From positions 1-45,591 of the forward strand of contig NKIH01000010.1 in NCBI GenBank assembly GCA_002255925.1: a DNA stretch of 45,591 nt, in the 5' to 3' direction. Positions 28,354-36,480 of this stretch are shown here, in pieces (the stretch's first letter is position 1; every line of letters starts with the position of its first letter). The stretch comes from Burkholderiales bacterium PBB6. GTDB taxonomy: Bacteria; Pseudomonadota; Gammaproteobacteria; Burkholderiales; Burkholderiaceae_C. The position numbers and the translations under genes are program-made. Under the pieces are notes generated by a model. That model saw only the letters and a list, made by a program, of their open reading frames with translations, was not told where the DNA came from and ran no database searches.

Positions 28354-29272
28354 GAATCTCGTCCAAGGCCTCGAGCGAGCGGCCCACTGGATGCAGCCAT
28401 GCATCAACGTTCTTTTGCTTTATCGGAATAAGGCACCGATCGTGGCCAGCGGCCTGCACCTCGGGCGGCGGCTCATCGGTGATCGCGGCGAACGAGAGGA
28501 TCGAGCGCTTGCCCGGCGCACTCCAGCGGTCCCAGATGCACGGCACCAGCATCACCTGCGCCGGCGTCGGGGTGAACGCGAGCTCGACCTTCTGCTCCTT
28601 CTCGCCGGGGCGCAGCTCCCTGCCTTCCAGACGATTCAGGAGCACCTTCTCGTAGAACAGGTCGACCAGGACGAGCCCGTGCTTGTGCCCGAAGAGCGGC
28701 TTCCAGAAGTTGCTGCACAGCGAGCTTCGGCGCGCGTTGTAGCACCCCGGATACTGCTCATCGAAGCTCTCGGGCAGCCCGTTCGGCCGGCACCGGTAGC
28801 GCATGGGCTTGATGACGAGCTGGCCGTCCTCGACGATCAGCACGGGTGCATACCAGTTGGGGAAGATCCGGTTGTCGCGCGGCTTGGGCGCGGTGCGCCG
28901 GAGATCGTCCAGGCGGGCCTGCGCCGCCTTGATGAGCTTGGTGGCGATGCGCTGGTTCTCGCTAGCCGCCTTCGTCTGTTTGACCTTGAGCGCGGCCTCC
29001 GCCTTGTTCAGGCGGGTCATCTGCTTGAAGAGCTCTTCCTCCTCCGCGGTGCGGCGCAACGCGTTGAAGGCGCTGATCAGCTCGACGATCTGCTGCTCCT
29101 CGGGGCTGTCGGGCGAGTCGAGGAAGCTGTCGGACATCGCCTTGGGCATGATCACGCTGCTGTCGGTGCTGCGCTCGACGTAGAGCTCGACGAACTCGCG
29201 GATGGAGAGCGTCGCACCGAACATGCGGCAGAACTCACGGTAGTTCGCCTTCACGATGGCGCTATAGCACAT
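28307..29272 (-). CDS. SRAP-domain protein (YedK/HMCES family)
   Basis: A 321-residue SOS-response-associated peptidase-like protein. The start is set at MCYSAIV because Cys2 becomes the N-terminal catalytic cysteine; AGGA lies upstream. Other family landmarks are NWYAPV, NARRSSL, the glutamate in LVDLFYEKVL, and GHDRCLIPI with the catalytic histidine. SRAP proteins bind single-stranded DNA and cross-link to abasic sites, shielding them. It is longer than YedK (about 220 residues) because of a charged, helical insertion after residue 40. Plasmid copies may protect DNA entering as a single strand; that is inference. Confidence 0.85.
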   Translation of the reverse strand: MCYSAIVKANYREFCRMFGATLSIREFVELYVERSTDSSVIMPKAMSDSFLDSPDSPEEQQIVELISAFNALRRTAEEEELFKQMTRLNKAEAALKVKQTKAASENQRIATKLIKAAQARLDDLRRTAPKPRDNRIFPNWYAPVLIVEDGQLVIKPMRYRCRPNGLPESFDEQYPGCYNARRSSLCSNFWKPLFGHKHGLVLVDLFYEKVLLNRLEGRELRPGEKEQKVELAFTPTPAQVMLVPCIWDRWSAPGKRSILSFAAITDEPPPEVQAAGHDRCLIPIKQKNVDAWLHPVGRSLEALDEILEDKEHPYYEHRMAA

Positions 29273-29305
29273 GGGCAGATCCTGGCGCGGAGTGGGTGCA
29301 GGCAA

Positions 29306-29707
29306 TCATACGCTCGCCTCGGCAAGCGCTTCCTCGATCTGCTCATCGGTGGGCTCGGCAGCCGCGACCTCGGTCTGCGCGACGCCGGGTAGGTCACCAG
29401 GCGCAGGCACGCTCACGAACCAGATCTGCAGGGTGTTGACGGCGGTGTCGATGCCCTCGATGCGGCGCTCGTATCCAGACAGCAGGAATTGCGAGCCCTT
29501 GGCCCACACCAGCTGCACGTCGAAGAGGAGCCAGGGCCAGCCTCGGCCATCGTCGGTTTCCTTCAGCTCGGCGACACGGGTGGTTCGACGCAGGAGGTTG
29601 TCGTGCTTGGAGTTGACGTAGAGGATGCCACGCGCGTTGCCCATGGCGCACATCCACTTTTGCTTCAAGATACCTTTGCTCAATAGGGGCGTGACGTGCA
29701 CTTTCAT
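29306..29707 (-). CDS. hypothetical protein
   Basis: A 133-residue protein starting MKVHVTPLL. The body is beta-rich with many aromatic residues (GWPWLLFDVQLVWAKGSQFL) and ends in an acidic tail of Ala and Glu. It lies 33 bp upstream of the SRAP gene in the same direction, so co-transcription is likely. The longer frame upstream of the ATG has no support. No family is recognised. Confidence 0.6.
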   Translation of the reverse strand: MKVHVTPLLSKGILKQKWMCAMGNARGILYVNSKHDNLLRRTTRVAELKETDDGRGWPWLLFDVQLVWAKGSQFLLSGYERRIEGIDTAVNTLQIWFVSVPAPGDLPGVAQTEVAAAEPTDEQIEEALAEASV

Positions 29708-29845
29708 GGTGGTGCGCCTGATTCTGAATACTGGATAGACATACAGTATTTGCACGTGCTCCCCTCGCGTCAAGCGCCGAAAAAAAGGGCGATGGCCACT
29801 ATCGGCCACCGCCCTCCCCTCCGCTGCTCGCGAATCAATCGGTCG

Positions 29846-30667
29846 TCAGCGCTCCGGCTCTCGATGGGATTGCGTACGCTCACGAGCATTGTGAAGCCGC
29901 TGCGCAATCTCGCGGATGGTTTTGTCATTCGATACCGCGCGGGCCTCCTGCATGACCTCCTTCCGCATGTCCTGGCCGGTACGGTCGTAGTATTCCTTAA
30001 ACTTCTCGGTCATCCTCGTATCGCGTGGCGTGGTGAAGATCTGGCTCTCGACCCTCGCCTTCAGCGCTTCGGCCTGCGGCACCTCCATCTTGCCGCTCCG
30101 CACCGCGTGGTTGATCGCGCTGTCCACAAAGATCATGTGATTCTTGAGGTGCTCCCTCACCACCGTCTGGTACGGTGACTGGCGCAGCGCGAGGTTGTCA
30201 CCGCCACCGACGTCGAAGACGCCCCGATTCTTGTAAGCCTCCAGCACCGTCTGATGGACGAGACTGCGTCCATGGTCCACCAGCTGCCGCATCGCTTCGG
30301 TGTGCATCATCCCCTTGGGGAGATCCACCTCGGCAACATGGGCGGACAGCGCAGCTACCATCGAGTCCGGCTCGATGCCGTAGTGTCGCTGGACGCTCTT
30401 TCGCCCCTCCCGAATGAAGTGCGCGACCTGTTGCGGCGAAGCCTTTTCGAGCATCGCCGTGACTTCCTTCGGCGGCATCTCCTTCTCGACGGCCGTCTGA
30501 AGGACTGCATGCTCCAACGCAATGCGCGCGGCACCTAGTGCTCGCAGCGCGGGATCTGTAATCGCCCTCGCCTGTTCGGCGGCCTTCTCGAAGGCCTCCC
30601 CGAACTTGGCCAAGAGCCCCTTCTCGATATGGTCGCGCCTATCGATGATCGAAGCGGCTTGTTCCAT
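29846..30667 (-). CDS. hypothetical protein, helical
   Basis: A 273-residue, mostly helical, charged protein without membrane segments or signal peptide. ATG at 30667 is preferred over GTG two codons earlier. It sits between two other unrecognised genes in the leftward set that follows the relaxase gene, separated by 11 bp from the upstream one, so it is probably part of the mobilization operon. The sequence AASIIDRRDHIEKGLLAKFG and the rest give no known motif. Confidence 0.6.
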   Translation of the reverse strand: MEQAASIIDRRDHIEKGLLAKFGEAFEKAAEQARAITDPALRALGAARIALEHAVLQTAVEKEMPPKEVTAMLEKASPQQVAHFIREGRKSVQRHYGIEPDSMVAALSAHVAEVDLPKGMMHTEAMRQLVDHGRSLVHQTVLEAYKNRGVFDVGGGDNLALRQSPYQTVVREHLKNHMIFVDSAINHAVRSGKMEVPQAEALKARVESQIFTTPRDTRMTEKFKEYYDRTGQDMRKEVMQEARAVSNDKTIREIAQRLHNARERTQSHREPER

Positions 30668-30678
30668 CGCCACCCCCC

Positions 30679-31128
30679 TTAGGCCTTCTCGGCCGTTTGT
30701 GCCTTGTCGATGAGTCGGTCCATCACTGCACGCGACTCTCGGACCTGCTTCGTTGCCGCCACACCAGCAGCACGTGCCTGGGTGTAGTCGAAATTCCGGT
30801 TGAGGAACGCCCAGTACAGCGCCCGGCCAACCGTGATCGTGTCGACCCCGCCCTCTTCCAGAAGCCGCTCGGTCAGATCAGAAAACCGTTTGTGCTGCTC
30901 CGGATTCTCATCCGCCAGTTGCAGACCCCACGACAGCACGTTGCCCACGGTTCGCGGCTCCAGGTACGCATAAATCGGAAGGGGCGTTGCCTTCGTCCCT
31001 ACCCCAGCGTCGTCGAAGTACATGTCGCCGCCTTCGGTCACCAAACCGAGCTTGCGGAAACTCTTCATGCCATCGGTCAGCTCGATGTACGTGCCGGCCT
31101 CAAACTTCTCAATTTTCAGTTCGACCAT
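30679..31128 (-). CDS. hypothetical protein downstream of the relaxase
   Basis: A 149-residue acidic soluble protein beginning MVELKIEKFEAGTYIELTDG. GGGGG lies seven bases before the ATG. It follows the relaxase stop by 45 bp in the same direction and is followed 11 bp later by another unknown gene. I do not recognise the family. The position suggests a mobilization accessory. Confidence 0.6.
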   Translation of the reverse strand: MVELKIEKFEAGTYIELTDGMKSFRKLGLVTEGGDMYFDDAGVGTKATPLPIYAYLEPRTVGNVLSWGLQLADENPEQHKRFSDLTERLLEEGGVDTITVGRALYWAFLNRNFDYTQARAAGVAATKQVRESRAVMDRLIDKAQTAEKA

Positions 31129-31173
31129 CTCAACCCCCGTTGATTAACCTGTTCCACTAAGCACCCTGGCAAC

Positions 31174-32196
31174 TTAGCGCTGCCGATCGGTGCCACGATC
31201 CTTCTGTACTTCCTTGCCCCGTTCGCCCTTCTGCGTCTCTCTGAGACGCTTCACCAGCGCGTCCGCCAGTTGCACGTCCGCATCTACATCTGAACGAGAA
31301 AGTGCTTTCGCAATTTCCCGATACCCTTTGAGAACATCGGCCTCGGTCCCCTTGGCCTTAGCGATGCGCTTCTTATCCGGTGCCGACCGCCCTACCTGCT
31401 GCAAATCTTCACCACGGTCGCGCATGTGGCGAACCGACTGTTTCTCCCCCCGCTTGCGTTGCGAGAGGCGTTGTTGGCGATTGGTAGCTGCCGCTTCGAC
31501 ACCGTGTTCCTGGAGAGCGCGTGCGAATCCTTCTCGCCATCTCTGGAGGTCCGCCTTTCTCGGGTTCAACCTCGTGCCATCGAGCGACGTTGCTTTGACA
31601 GCAAGATGCACATGCGGATGCTTTGACGGCACCGGGTCAGGGTCTGTATCGAAAGTGTGCAGAACCATGACGTACTGGTGATCTGTAAACTCTGCCGCCG
31701 CGAAGTCACGCGCCGCCCGCTTCACCGCCAAGGCAGGCGTGCCCTCGGGCATGGAGAGCACAATGTTGAATGCCTCCCGCTTGTTGCTCTCGTCAGGGAT
31801 GGGAAACCCACCCACGCGCCACTCTTCCTTCAACTCCTGCAGCTCGTCGCGACCGGTCACTGTCGCCCCGTCTTGATCTTCGACCTCAAGCTTGCCGTTT
31901 CGCGAGATGTAGTCCAGGTGGTTCTTGATCTGCGCCATGCTCTTTCCGCCACCGGAAATCTTGACCATCACCTGGGGAGTCCGCTTCGCAATGGAGCCAA
32001 GCTTTCCCCGAATACCGTTTGCAGTCACTGTGGCTGGAGCGTTCCCAGCCCCCTTCTTTGACCGCTTTGCCACATACAGCCCTGTGAGCCCCTTCTTCGG
32101 CTTCACTGCGGGCACATCCCGCTGGTTGAACAAGGTGGAGCCCAAATCGAGCAGAACCCCATCGACAGTACGTTGCCCGCTCACTTCAGCACCCAT
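31174..32196 (-). CDS. relaxase (VirD2/TraI type, MOBP-like)
   Basis: A 340-residue relaxase/mobilization nuclease. The likely nucleophile is the tyrosine in NHLDYISRNG (about residue 93). The metal-binding motif III is YVMVLHTFDTD...HPHVHLAVKA, with three histidines. It should nick oriT at the site next to mobC and lead the strand into the recipient. The C-terminal part is basic and low-complexity. The ATG overlaps the end of mobC by 16 bp, so the two are coupled. No coupling protein is seen in the window, so transfer would rely on another plasmid's machinery. Confidence 0.88.
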   Translation of the reverse strand: MGAEVSGQRTVDGVLLDLGSTLFNQRDVPAVKPKKGLTGLYVAKRSKKGAGNAPATVTANGIRGKLGSIAKRTPQVMVKISGGGKSMAQIKNHLDYISRNGKLEVEDQDGATVTGRDELQELKEEWRVGGFPIPDESNKREAFNIVLSMPEGTPALAVKRAARDFAAAEFTDHQYVMVLHTFDTDPDPVPSKHPHVHLAVKATSLDGTRLNPRKADLQRWREGFARALQEHGVEAAATNRQQRLSQRKRGEKQSVRHMRDRGEDLQQVGRSAPDKKRIAKAKGTEADVLKGYREIAKALSRSDVDADVQLADALVKRLRETQKGERGKEVQKDRGTDRQR

Positions 32197-32732
32197 CGAC
32201 GTGTGCTCGCTGAAACCAGCCCTGCAACTTTGCCGGTGTGCACCTTGATCGCCGAATCAATCTGCTCAATCAGGTCCACGCGAAACGCGCCCCTCTCATG
32301 CGGCGCGGTATTCAACGCCTTCGCCACCTGGTTCAGGTTGCGGCCAATCTTCATCAACTGCAGATTCGAACTCGTCAGCGCTTCGAGCTCGGGTTGCCCG
32401 AATTGAGGTTGCCCAGTCAAGCGACCCCGAATCAAAGCAACGATCCACTTAGGGGCAGAGAAACCTTCCGACTTTGCCAGCGCCTCTACCGCCGCAAACT
32501 CAGAAGGCGTCATTGACACCTTCTTCCGCAACGTAGGCCGTTCCTCTTCCCCGGCCACCATCTGAACCTGATGGGTCGGTTGAGCCGCCCCATGCTCAAT
32601 CAACCGAGCAACCACTTGTCGCAAAGCATCGCTCGGGCTAACCCCTTGAGCCTTGCAGAAATCGACCCAAGGCTTCTTGTAGTCCAGGAGGTCAACCGTA
32701 AGTCGGCTGTCTCGCTTCTTCTCCATTCTCAT
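32181..32732 (-). CDS. mobC: MobC-like relaxosome accessory protein
   Basis: About 183 residues. The C-terminal half carries LMKIGRNLNQVAKALN, the diagnostic motif of MobC-type mobilization proteins that help the relaxase at oriT. The N-terminal part has a ribbon-helix-helix-like segment (SRLTVDLLDYKKPWVDFCKA). ATGs at 32732 and 32726 are both possible starts. It is the first gene of the leftward mobilization operon, and the nic-like site lies about 70 bp upstream. Confidence 0.85.
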   Translation of the reverse strand: MRMEKKRDSRLTVDLLDYKKPWVDFCKAQGVSPSDALRQVVARLIEHGAAQPTHQVQMVAGEEERPTLRKKVSMTPSEFAAVEALAKSEGFSAPKWIVALIRGRLTGQPQFGQPELEALTSSNLQLMKIGRNLNQVAKALNTAPHERGAFRVDLIEQIDSAIKVHTGKVAGLVSASTRRWVLK

Positions 32733-32759
32733 CACCTAAAAATCGATAGCTCAACTCTA

Positions 32760-32815
32760 CACACGTCGGCTGTGTCTGACAAGTGGCCCAGTCGGCCTAT
32801 CCTGCAATAGAGTCT
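32760..32815 (+). other. oriT: oriT with IncP-type nic core
   Basis: CTATCCTGC at 32797-32805 matches the nic core of RP4/IncP-type origins, where the cut lies between G and C, here 32804/32805. The inverted repeat GGCC...GGCC lies immediately before it, and a further ACAC...GTGT dyad lies at 32760-32776. It sits just upstream of mobC and the relaxase gene. If it works as in RP4, the plus strand from 32805 rightwards enters the recipient first, and the relaxase genes enter last. Confidence 0.75.
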
Positions 32816-32829
32816 ACCGCCTCCATTCT

Positions 32830-32844
32830 CTTGAAATTTTCAAG
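32830..32844. promoter_or_regulatory. 15-bp palindrome, copy 1
   Basis: CTTGAAATTTTCAAG is a perfect palindrome 25 bp to the right of the nic core. The identical sequence recurs at 34066-34080, just after the parB stop. The two copies bracket the gene-free region. Candidate roles are a parS-like partition site or an operator for ParB or KorA; neither can be told from sequence. Confidence 0.55.
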
Positions 32845-33430
32845 TCGGTGGCTGTTCTCCAATAGGAGGCGCGCAGTGCCTCCGTTGGAGGTTTCCGCTT
32901 ATCCACGGCTGCACCTGTGGTCAAGTCGCACCGAAGCGACTTGTCCCCAGGCGCCGGCATTGCCGGCGAGCGGTGGGTAAATCGCTGCGTGGATTTCATC
33001 CACGCAGCGCACGATAGGCCGACGTCGCGGTTGTCCACGGGTACACCTGCGCGGAGCGTGGCGGCGAGCCCACGCTCCGCAAGAGACACGCGGAGCGCAG
33101 GCGCCGAAGGCGACCGGTGGGCAACCGCCCGGGGATTGCAAAATCCCCGGGCGCAGCGTCGGAGGCCAGCCCCACTCCACGGACGGATCTGTGGGCAACG
33201 CGGTCGCAAGCTTGCTTGCGTGAAGCGCGTTGTCCATGGACGCCGCCTGCGGCGGTCGGTGGAGGAGCCGCGCGAGGATCGGCACGATCCACGCGCGGCA
33301 CGCGGTGTTCGCCCCACGTAGTGGGGCCGCCGCGTCCGGATTGAAAATCCGGGCGCGGCTCGCGTAATCGGCCATCGGCCGCACTACAGGGGTACGCGAC
33401 CGCCCTGCTCTCAAACTCACGGTGTCTGTG
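32845..33430. repeat. gene-free array of short perfect hairpins in the leading region
   Basis: No gene is supported here. At least eleven inverted repeats follow each other within about 460 bp: 32923-32942, 32952-32968, 32983-33009 (12-bp stem, 3-base loop), 33051-33080 (11 bp), 33127-33152 (11 bp), 33205-33220, 33243-33255, 33268-33298, 33312-33326, 33331-33357 and 33369-33381. Stems differ in sequence; the intervening DNA repeats phrases such as GTGGGCAAC, GTTGTCCAC and GGTGGG. The array lies in the region expected to enter the recipient first as single-stranded DNA. Confidence 0.7.
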
Positions 33431-33804
33431 GCGCTTGCAAGCAAGCGCGTCGCAATCTGGCGGCGGACGCCTCAGCTCTTGCATGGAAATGGGGCTGCGG
33501 TTGACCACCGGCCGCAAGCGTCCCGTGGACAACCTCACCGCGCCCTAGCCTCTTACGGGCCAGGCGCTTCCCCATTTTTCGCGCGCCGCTCGCGACTCCT
33601 GCGCAAAGGTTTTCGCCACACACCGGCGAGACCGACCAACCACGCCTGGAGATGCGCTTGCCAGCAAGCGCGTCTCCGCCCGGCGATACGTGTCTTCGCT
33701 CTTGCATGGAAATGAGGCTGCGGTTGACCACCGGCCGCAAGCGTCCCGTGGACAACCTCACCGCGCCCTAGCCTCTTACGGGCCAGGCGCTTCCTCATTT
33801 TTCG
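33431..33804 (+). repeat. pair of 151-bp direct repeats
   Basis: 33431-33581 and 33654-33804 are direct repeats with a 223-bp offset. The last 100 bp are nearly identical (from GCATGGAAATG to CATTTTTCG), and the first 50 bp are diverged. Both begin with a hairpin, GCGCTTGC then a two-base loop then GCAAGCGC. I see no gene in them. They continue the hairpin region towards parB. Confidence 0.85.
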
Positions 33805-34195
33805 GCCTGGCCTTCGACACCACCGGCGCCGCAGTATGCGCGGCCGATGCCTGAGTGTTTTGCTTGTAGAGGGGTGGGGTGCTGACCTGAACGCCAAGAA
33901 CTAGACCGGCGGTCACACCCGCTGCTCGGCCCCGCAAGCCGCACTAGCCGTGCGACAACCGCCCAGACCCTAATAACGCGATCGCTTCAGCCGCCAAGGC
34001 GAGGGCGCGGGCACTCCCGACGCTAGTCGCAGAAGAGGTGACGACGAACGGCACCCACGCGATTTCTTGAAATTTTCAAGAAATCCGCGCGCTGGAGAAT
34101 CGAGGGGGAGGTGCTGCAGGGATGCGGGCGAGCCGCGTTAGGAAGAGAGGCGAAGCGTGCCGCGCTCGATGCGGCAGCGCTTCGGCCATTGAAAC
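33805..34195. other. gene-free stretch with second 15-bp palindrome
   Basis: No supported gene. CTTGAAATTTTCAAG recurs at 34066-34080, here extended to a 23-bp palindrome (34062-34084). It lies just beyond the parB stop codon and matches the copy near oriT. The rest is GC-rich without clear repeats. Confidence 0.55.
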
Positions 34196-35275
34196 TTAGG
34201 GGGTAGGGGTTTCGGTGAGTTGCGTGAGCGAAACCGCCGTGATGTCCACCTCGGCTTCGCTTTGGTCGTCCTCATATCGCACATGCACGAGGCCAACCGC
34301 CGAAGGCGTCTTGTGCAACAAGATAGCCACGGGGCGGTCATCAAAGCGACCAAGGAGCAAGGGGCGGCGCAGCTTGTTCGGGTCCTGGGGCGCCTTGCCT
34401 TTGCCGGACGTGTCGCTGTTCGATCCACTGACAGACTGCGAATCGCTGCCACCTTCAGTGCCGGCACCAGTCCCTTCCCCGGCACCTTCGCCGACATCGG
34501 AAGCACCTTCTTGCTGCGCCCCTGTGGAATCCGTACCCGATTCTGCGGGTGCCTGCGGCGCGACTGGGGCTGGTGTTGGCGCTGGGGCGGCCGGTTTCGG
34601 ACTCACCTCGTTGGTCACGGCCAGGATGAAACCCCGGTCAATGTCGTCAGCGGATTGACAACGTTCGGCTACCAGCTCGGGGCTCTTCTCGTGCAGCTTG
34701 CGAAGTTCGTACAGGTAGTGGGGCGCTCGGCATTTCCTGGAGTGATACAGCTCCAGCAAGAATGCAGGGGCATCAACAAGCGACAGCAGATGCGTGACTG
34801 CACTTGCATCGATACCGATCTTGCTCGCCACGTCCTTCTTCTTCTCGCCCAGGTTCAGCTTCTTCTGGATGAAGTGGGCAAGTTCAAGAGGCTGCAGGGG
34901 AGTGCGCTTCTGGTTCTCCGATACCTGCGAGTAGTCGTCAAACTGGCGCTCGTCTTCGGTGACAACGTAGGGGAGGTCGGCCAGGTGCAGCAGTTGAGCA
35001 GCCCGGTAACGGCGATGGCCGAACCGGATGCGCAGCTTCCCCTCGATCTCACGAACAACCACCGGCATCAAAATGCCACGTACGCGAACGTCAGCCACAA
35101 AGTCGGCAAACTCGGGGTCGTCAAACTCGGTTCGCGGGTTATCGGGGTCTTCCTCAAATGCGGAAAGGGGAGCACGAGGCGCAGTCTTCCGTTCCTCAAC
35201 TGCGGCGCCGCCTCTGAGGGAGGGGCCGCCATCCAGTGCGGACAAATCCAGTGCGGTTAGGTCAAGTTTTGCCAT
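34196..35275 (-). CDS. parB: ParB/KorB-like partition and repressor protein
   Basis: A 359-residue ParB-family protein. The CTP-binding N-terminal domain carries the arginine patch GHRRYRA, preceded by DNPRTEFDD and ILMPVVV. A central helix-turn-helix domain (KKKDVASKIGIDASAVTHLL) follows. Residues 232-300 are a low-complexity Ala-Pro then Gly-Ser-Glu linker, and the C-terminal SH3-like domain (LLLGRFDDRPVAILL) resembles KorB of IncP plasmids. The gene is last in the ssb-korA-parA-parB operon, 2 bp after parA. Likely duties are partition and backbone repression. Confidence 0.92.
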   Translation of the reverse strand: MAKLDLTALDLSALDGGPSLRGGAAVEERKTAPRAPLSAFEEDPDNPRTEFDDPEFADFVADVRVRGILMPVVVREIEGKLRIRFGHRRYRAAQLLHLADLPYVVTEDERQFDDYSQVSENQKRTPLQPLELAHFIQKKLNLGEKKKDVASKIGIDASAVTHLLSLVDAPAFLLELYHSRKCRAPHYLYELRKLHEKSPELVAERCQSADDIDRGFILAVTNEVSPKPAAPAPTPAPVAPQAPAESGTDSTGAQQEGASDVGEGAGEGTGAGTEGGSDSQSVSGSNSDTSGKGKAPQDPNKLRRPLLLGRFDDRPVAILLHKTPSAVGLVHVRYEDDQSEAEVDITAVSLTQLTETPTP

Positions 35276-35277
35276 CG

Positions 35278-36075
35278 TTAAACCTCAAGCTTCATGCGTC
35301 GGGCGATCACTTCAAATGCTGGCTTGATGTCACGCCAAGCATCACGAGCGGCCGTCTTTTTGATTTCGGCGATATAGGCGCCTTCTGCCTGGGCCTCGGC
35401 AATCACTGAACGCTTGGCCACGAACGCGAACGACTTGCCAGTGTCATCCATGGGGATCAACAACTTGGCGAAGGCCTGGGCCAGCTGCTGGAAGTTGCCT
35501 TTCTGGAACGGCGTGTTCTCGACCATGTTCGGCATGATGCCAATCAATTCGAGCTGGGGATTCAAGACCTCTTTGATCTTGAAGTACCCGTAGCGCGGGT
35601 GCTTCAACAGAGAGCCGATGCCATCGATGGCTTCCTGGTTCAGCTGGATCGGTGACAACACATAGTTGCCGGTGATCAGTGCAGAAGCGTACCGAATATC
35701 AGGATTCGGGTTGGTATCCACCAGGCACACATCAAACTGCGACGAAACGCCGGCAAGAAAGCCATGCAGATTGGTCGCGATAGCGTTGTGAGTGGAGGGT
35801 TCACGCTCCAGGCTGCTGAGCTTGTCGTCCCCCGGTACGATGACAAAGTTCGCGTTTGGAACGTCACGTTTGCCATTGAGCAGCATCTCGCTGGACGAAT
35901 AGCCAGGCGCGACAGCACGGCCGCTCTTGAGAATTGCCTTGGAGGAGTTCTGCTGGTGGTCGAGATCCACGAACAGCGTGCGAAGGCCTGCGGCGTGCAG
36001 GTAGTAGGCGAGTTGTGTGCCCAACGCGCTCTTACCGACCCCGCCTTTCTGATTGGCCAGAACCAGTGTCTTCAT
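35278..36075 (-). CDS. parA: ParA/IncC-like partition ATPase
   Basis: A 265-residue ParA-family ATPase. The deviant Walker A motif QKGGVGKSALG is at residues 9-19, Walker A-prime is in FVDLDHQQNSS, and Walker B is in FDVCLVDTNPNP. It has no N-terminal helix-turn-helix, so it is the short type Ib-like form. It works with the ParB protein to place plasmid copies before division. Its ATG overlaps the korA-like stop by 4 bp. Confidence 0.95.
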   Translation of the reverse strand: MKTLVLANQKGGVGKSALGTQLAYYLHAAGLRTLFVDLDHQQNSSKAILKSGRAVAPGYSSSEMLLNGKRDVPNANFVIVPGDDKLSSLEREPSTHNAIATNLHGFLAGVSSQFDVCLVDTNPNPDIRYASALITGNYVLSPIQLNQEAIDGIGSLLKHPRYGYFKIKEVLNPQLELIGIMPNMVENTPFQKGNFQQLAQAFAKLLIPMDDTGKSFAFVAKRSVIAEAQAEGAYIAEIKKTAARDAWRDIKPAFEVIARRMKLEV

Positions 36076-36476
36076 GCATTGCCCCTTAAAAAGGTGACGA
36101 GCTCCTGCGCATCGACATCAACGTCGTTTGCCTTCAGAAACTCTCCGATCTGTTCATCCGTATAGCCGTGCCTGACAAGCTTGGTGATTTCACTCTTGAA
36201 CGGCTCAAGAACCGACGCATTCGCCGGCGGCGTCTGGAGCATGAACTGGTCGGCCGGCACCTTCACGGCGGCGGCCTTTGCCATCTTGTCCAGGAATCGC
36301 TTCTTGAGTACGTTGACGTGCTGCGGCGTCTTGTCGAACTTCTTCGCCACGTCGGCCGGCCGTTCGAGATTCACCAGTAGGGCACGAACTACGCTGAGCG
36401 AGTCCGGGCCCCAGCCGCGACAATGCTGCCGCGCCACGCGATCAAAGTCCTCGGCGGAAACAGCATTGATCGTCAT
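36072..36476 (-). CDS. korA: KorA/TrfB-like transcriptional repressor
   Basis: A 134-residue protein with a TrfB/KorA-type helix-turn-helix in residues 25-60 (SVVRALLVNLERPADVAKKF, then DKTPQHVNVLKKRF). It also has a C-terminal extension longer than in IncP KorA. Its place between ssb and parA matches the central control operon of broad-host-range plasmids. It probably represses its own operon through the dyad at 36864-36884. ATG at 36476 is chosen; the frame extends eight codons upstream into ssb. Confidence 0.78.
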   Translation of the reverse strand: MTINAVSAEDFDRVARQHCRGWGPDSLSVVRALLVNLERPADVAKKFDKTPQHVNVLKKRFLDKMAKAAAVKVPADQFMLQTPPANASVLEPFKSEITKLVRHGYTDEQIGEFLKANDVDVDAQELVTFLRGNA

Positions 36477-36480
36477 GTTG

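Noticed and set aside
28271..29392. 373-residue plus-strand frame opposite the SRAP gene
   Set aside because: The minus strand encodes a protein with the SRAP signature; the plus-strand product is Leu/Arg/Asp-rich and featureless.
32814..33897. Several overlapping frames in the gene-free region between oriT and parB
   Set aside because: They are Arg/Ala/Pro-rich on all frames, overlap each other on both strands and cross hairpins and direct repeats; none has a convincing start.
34220..35260. 346-residue plus-strand frame opposite parB
   Set aside because: Shadow of parB; the minus-strand protein has the conserved ParB motifs.
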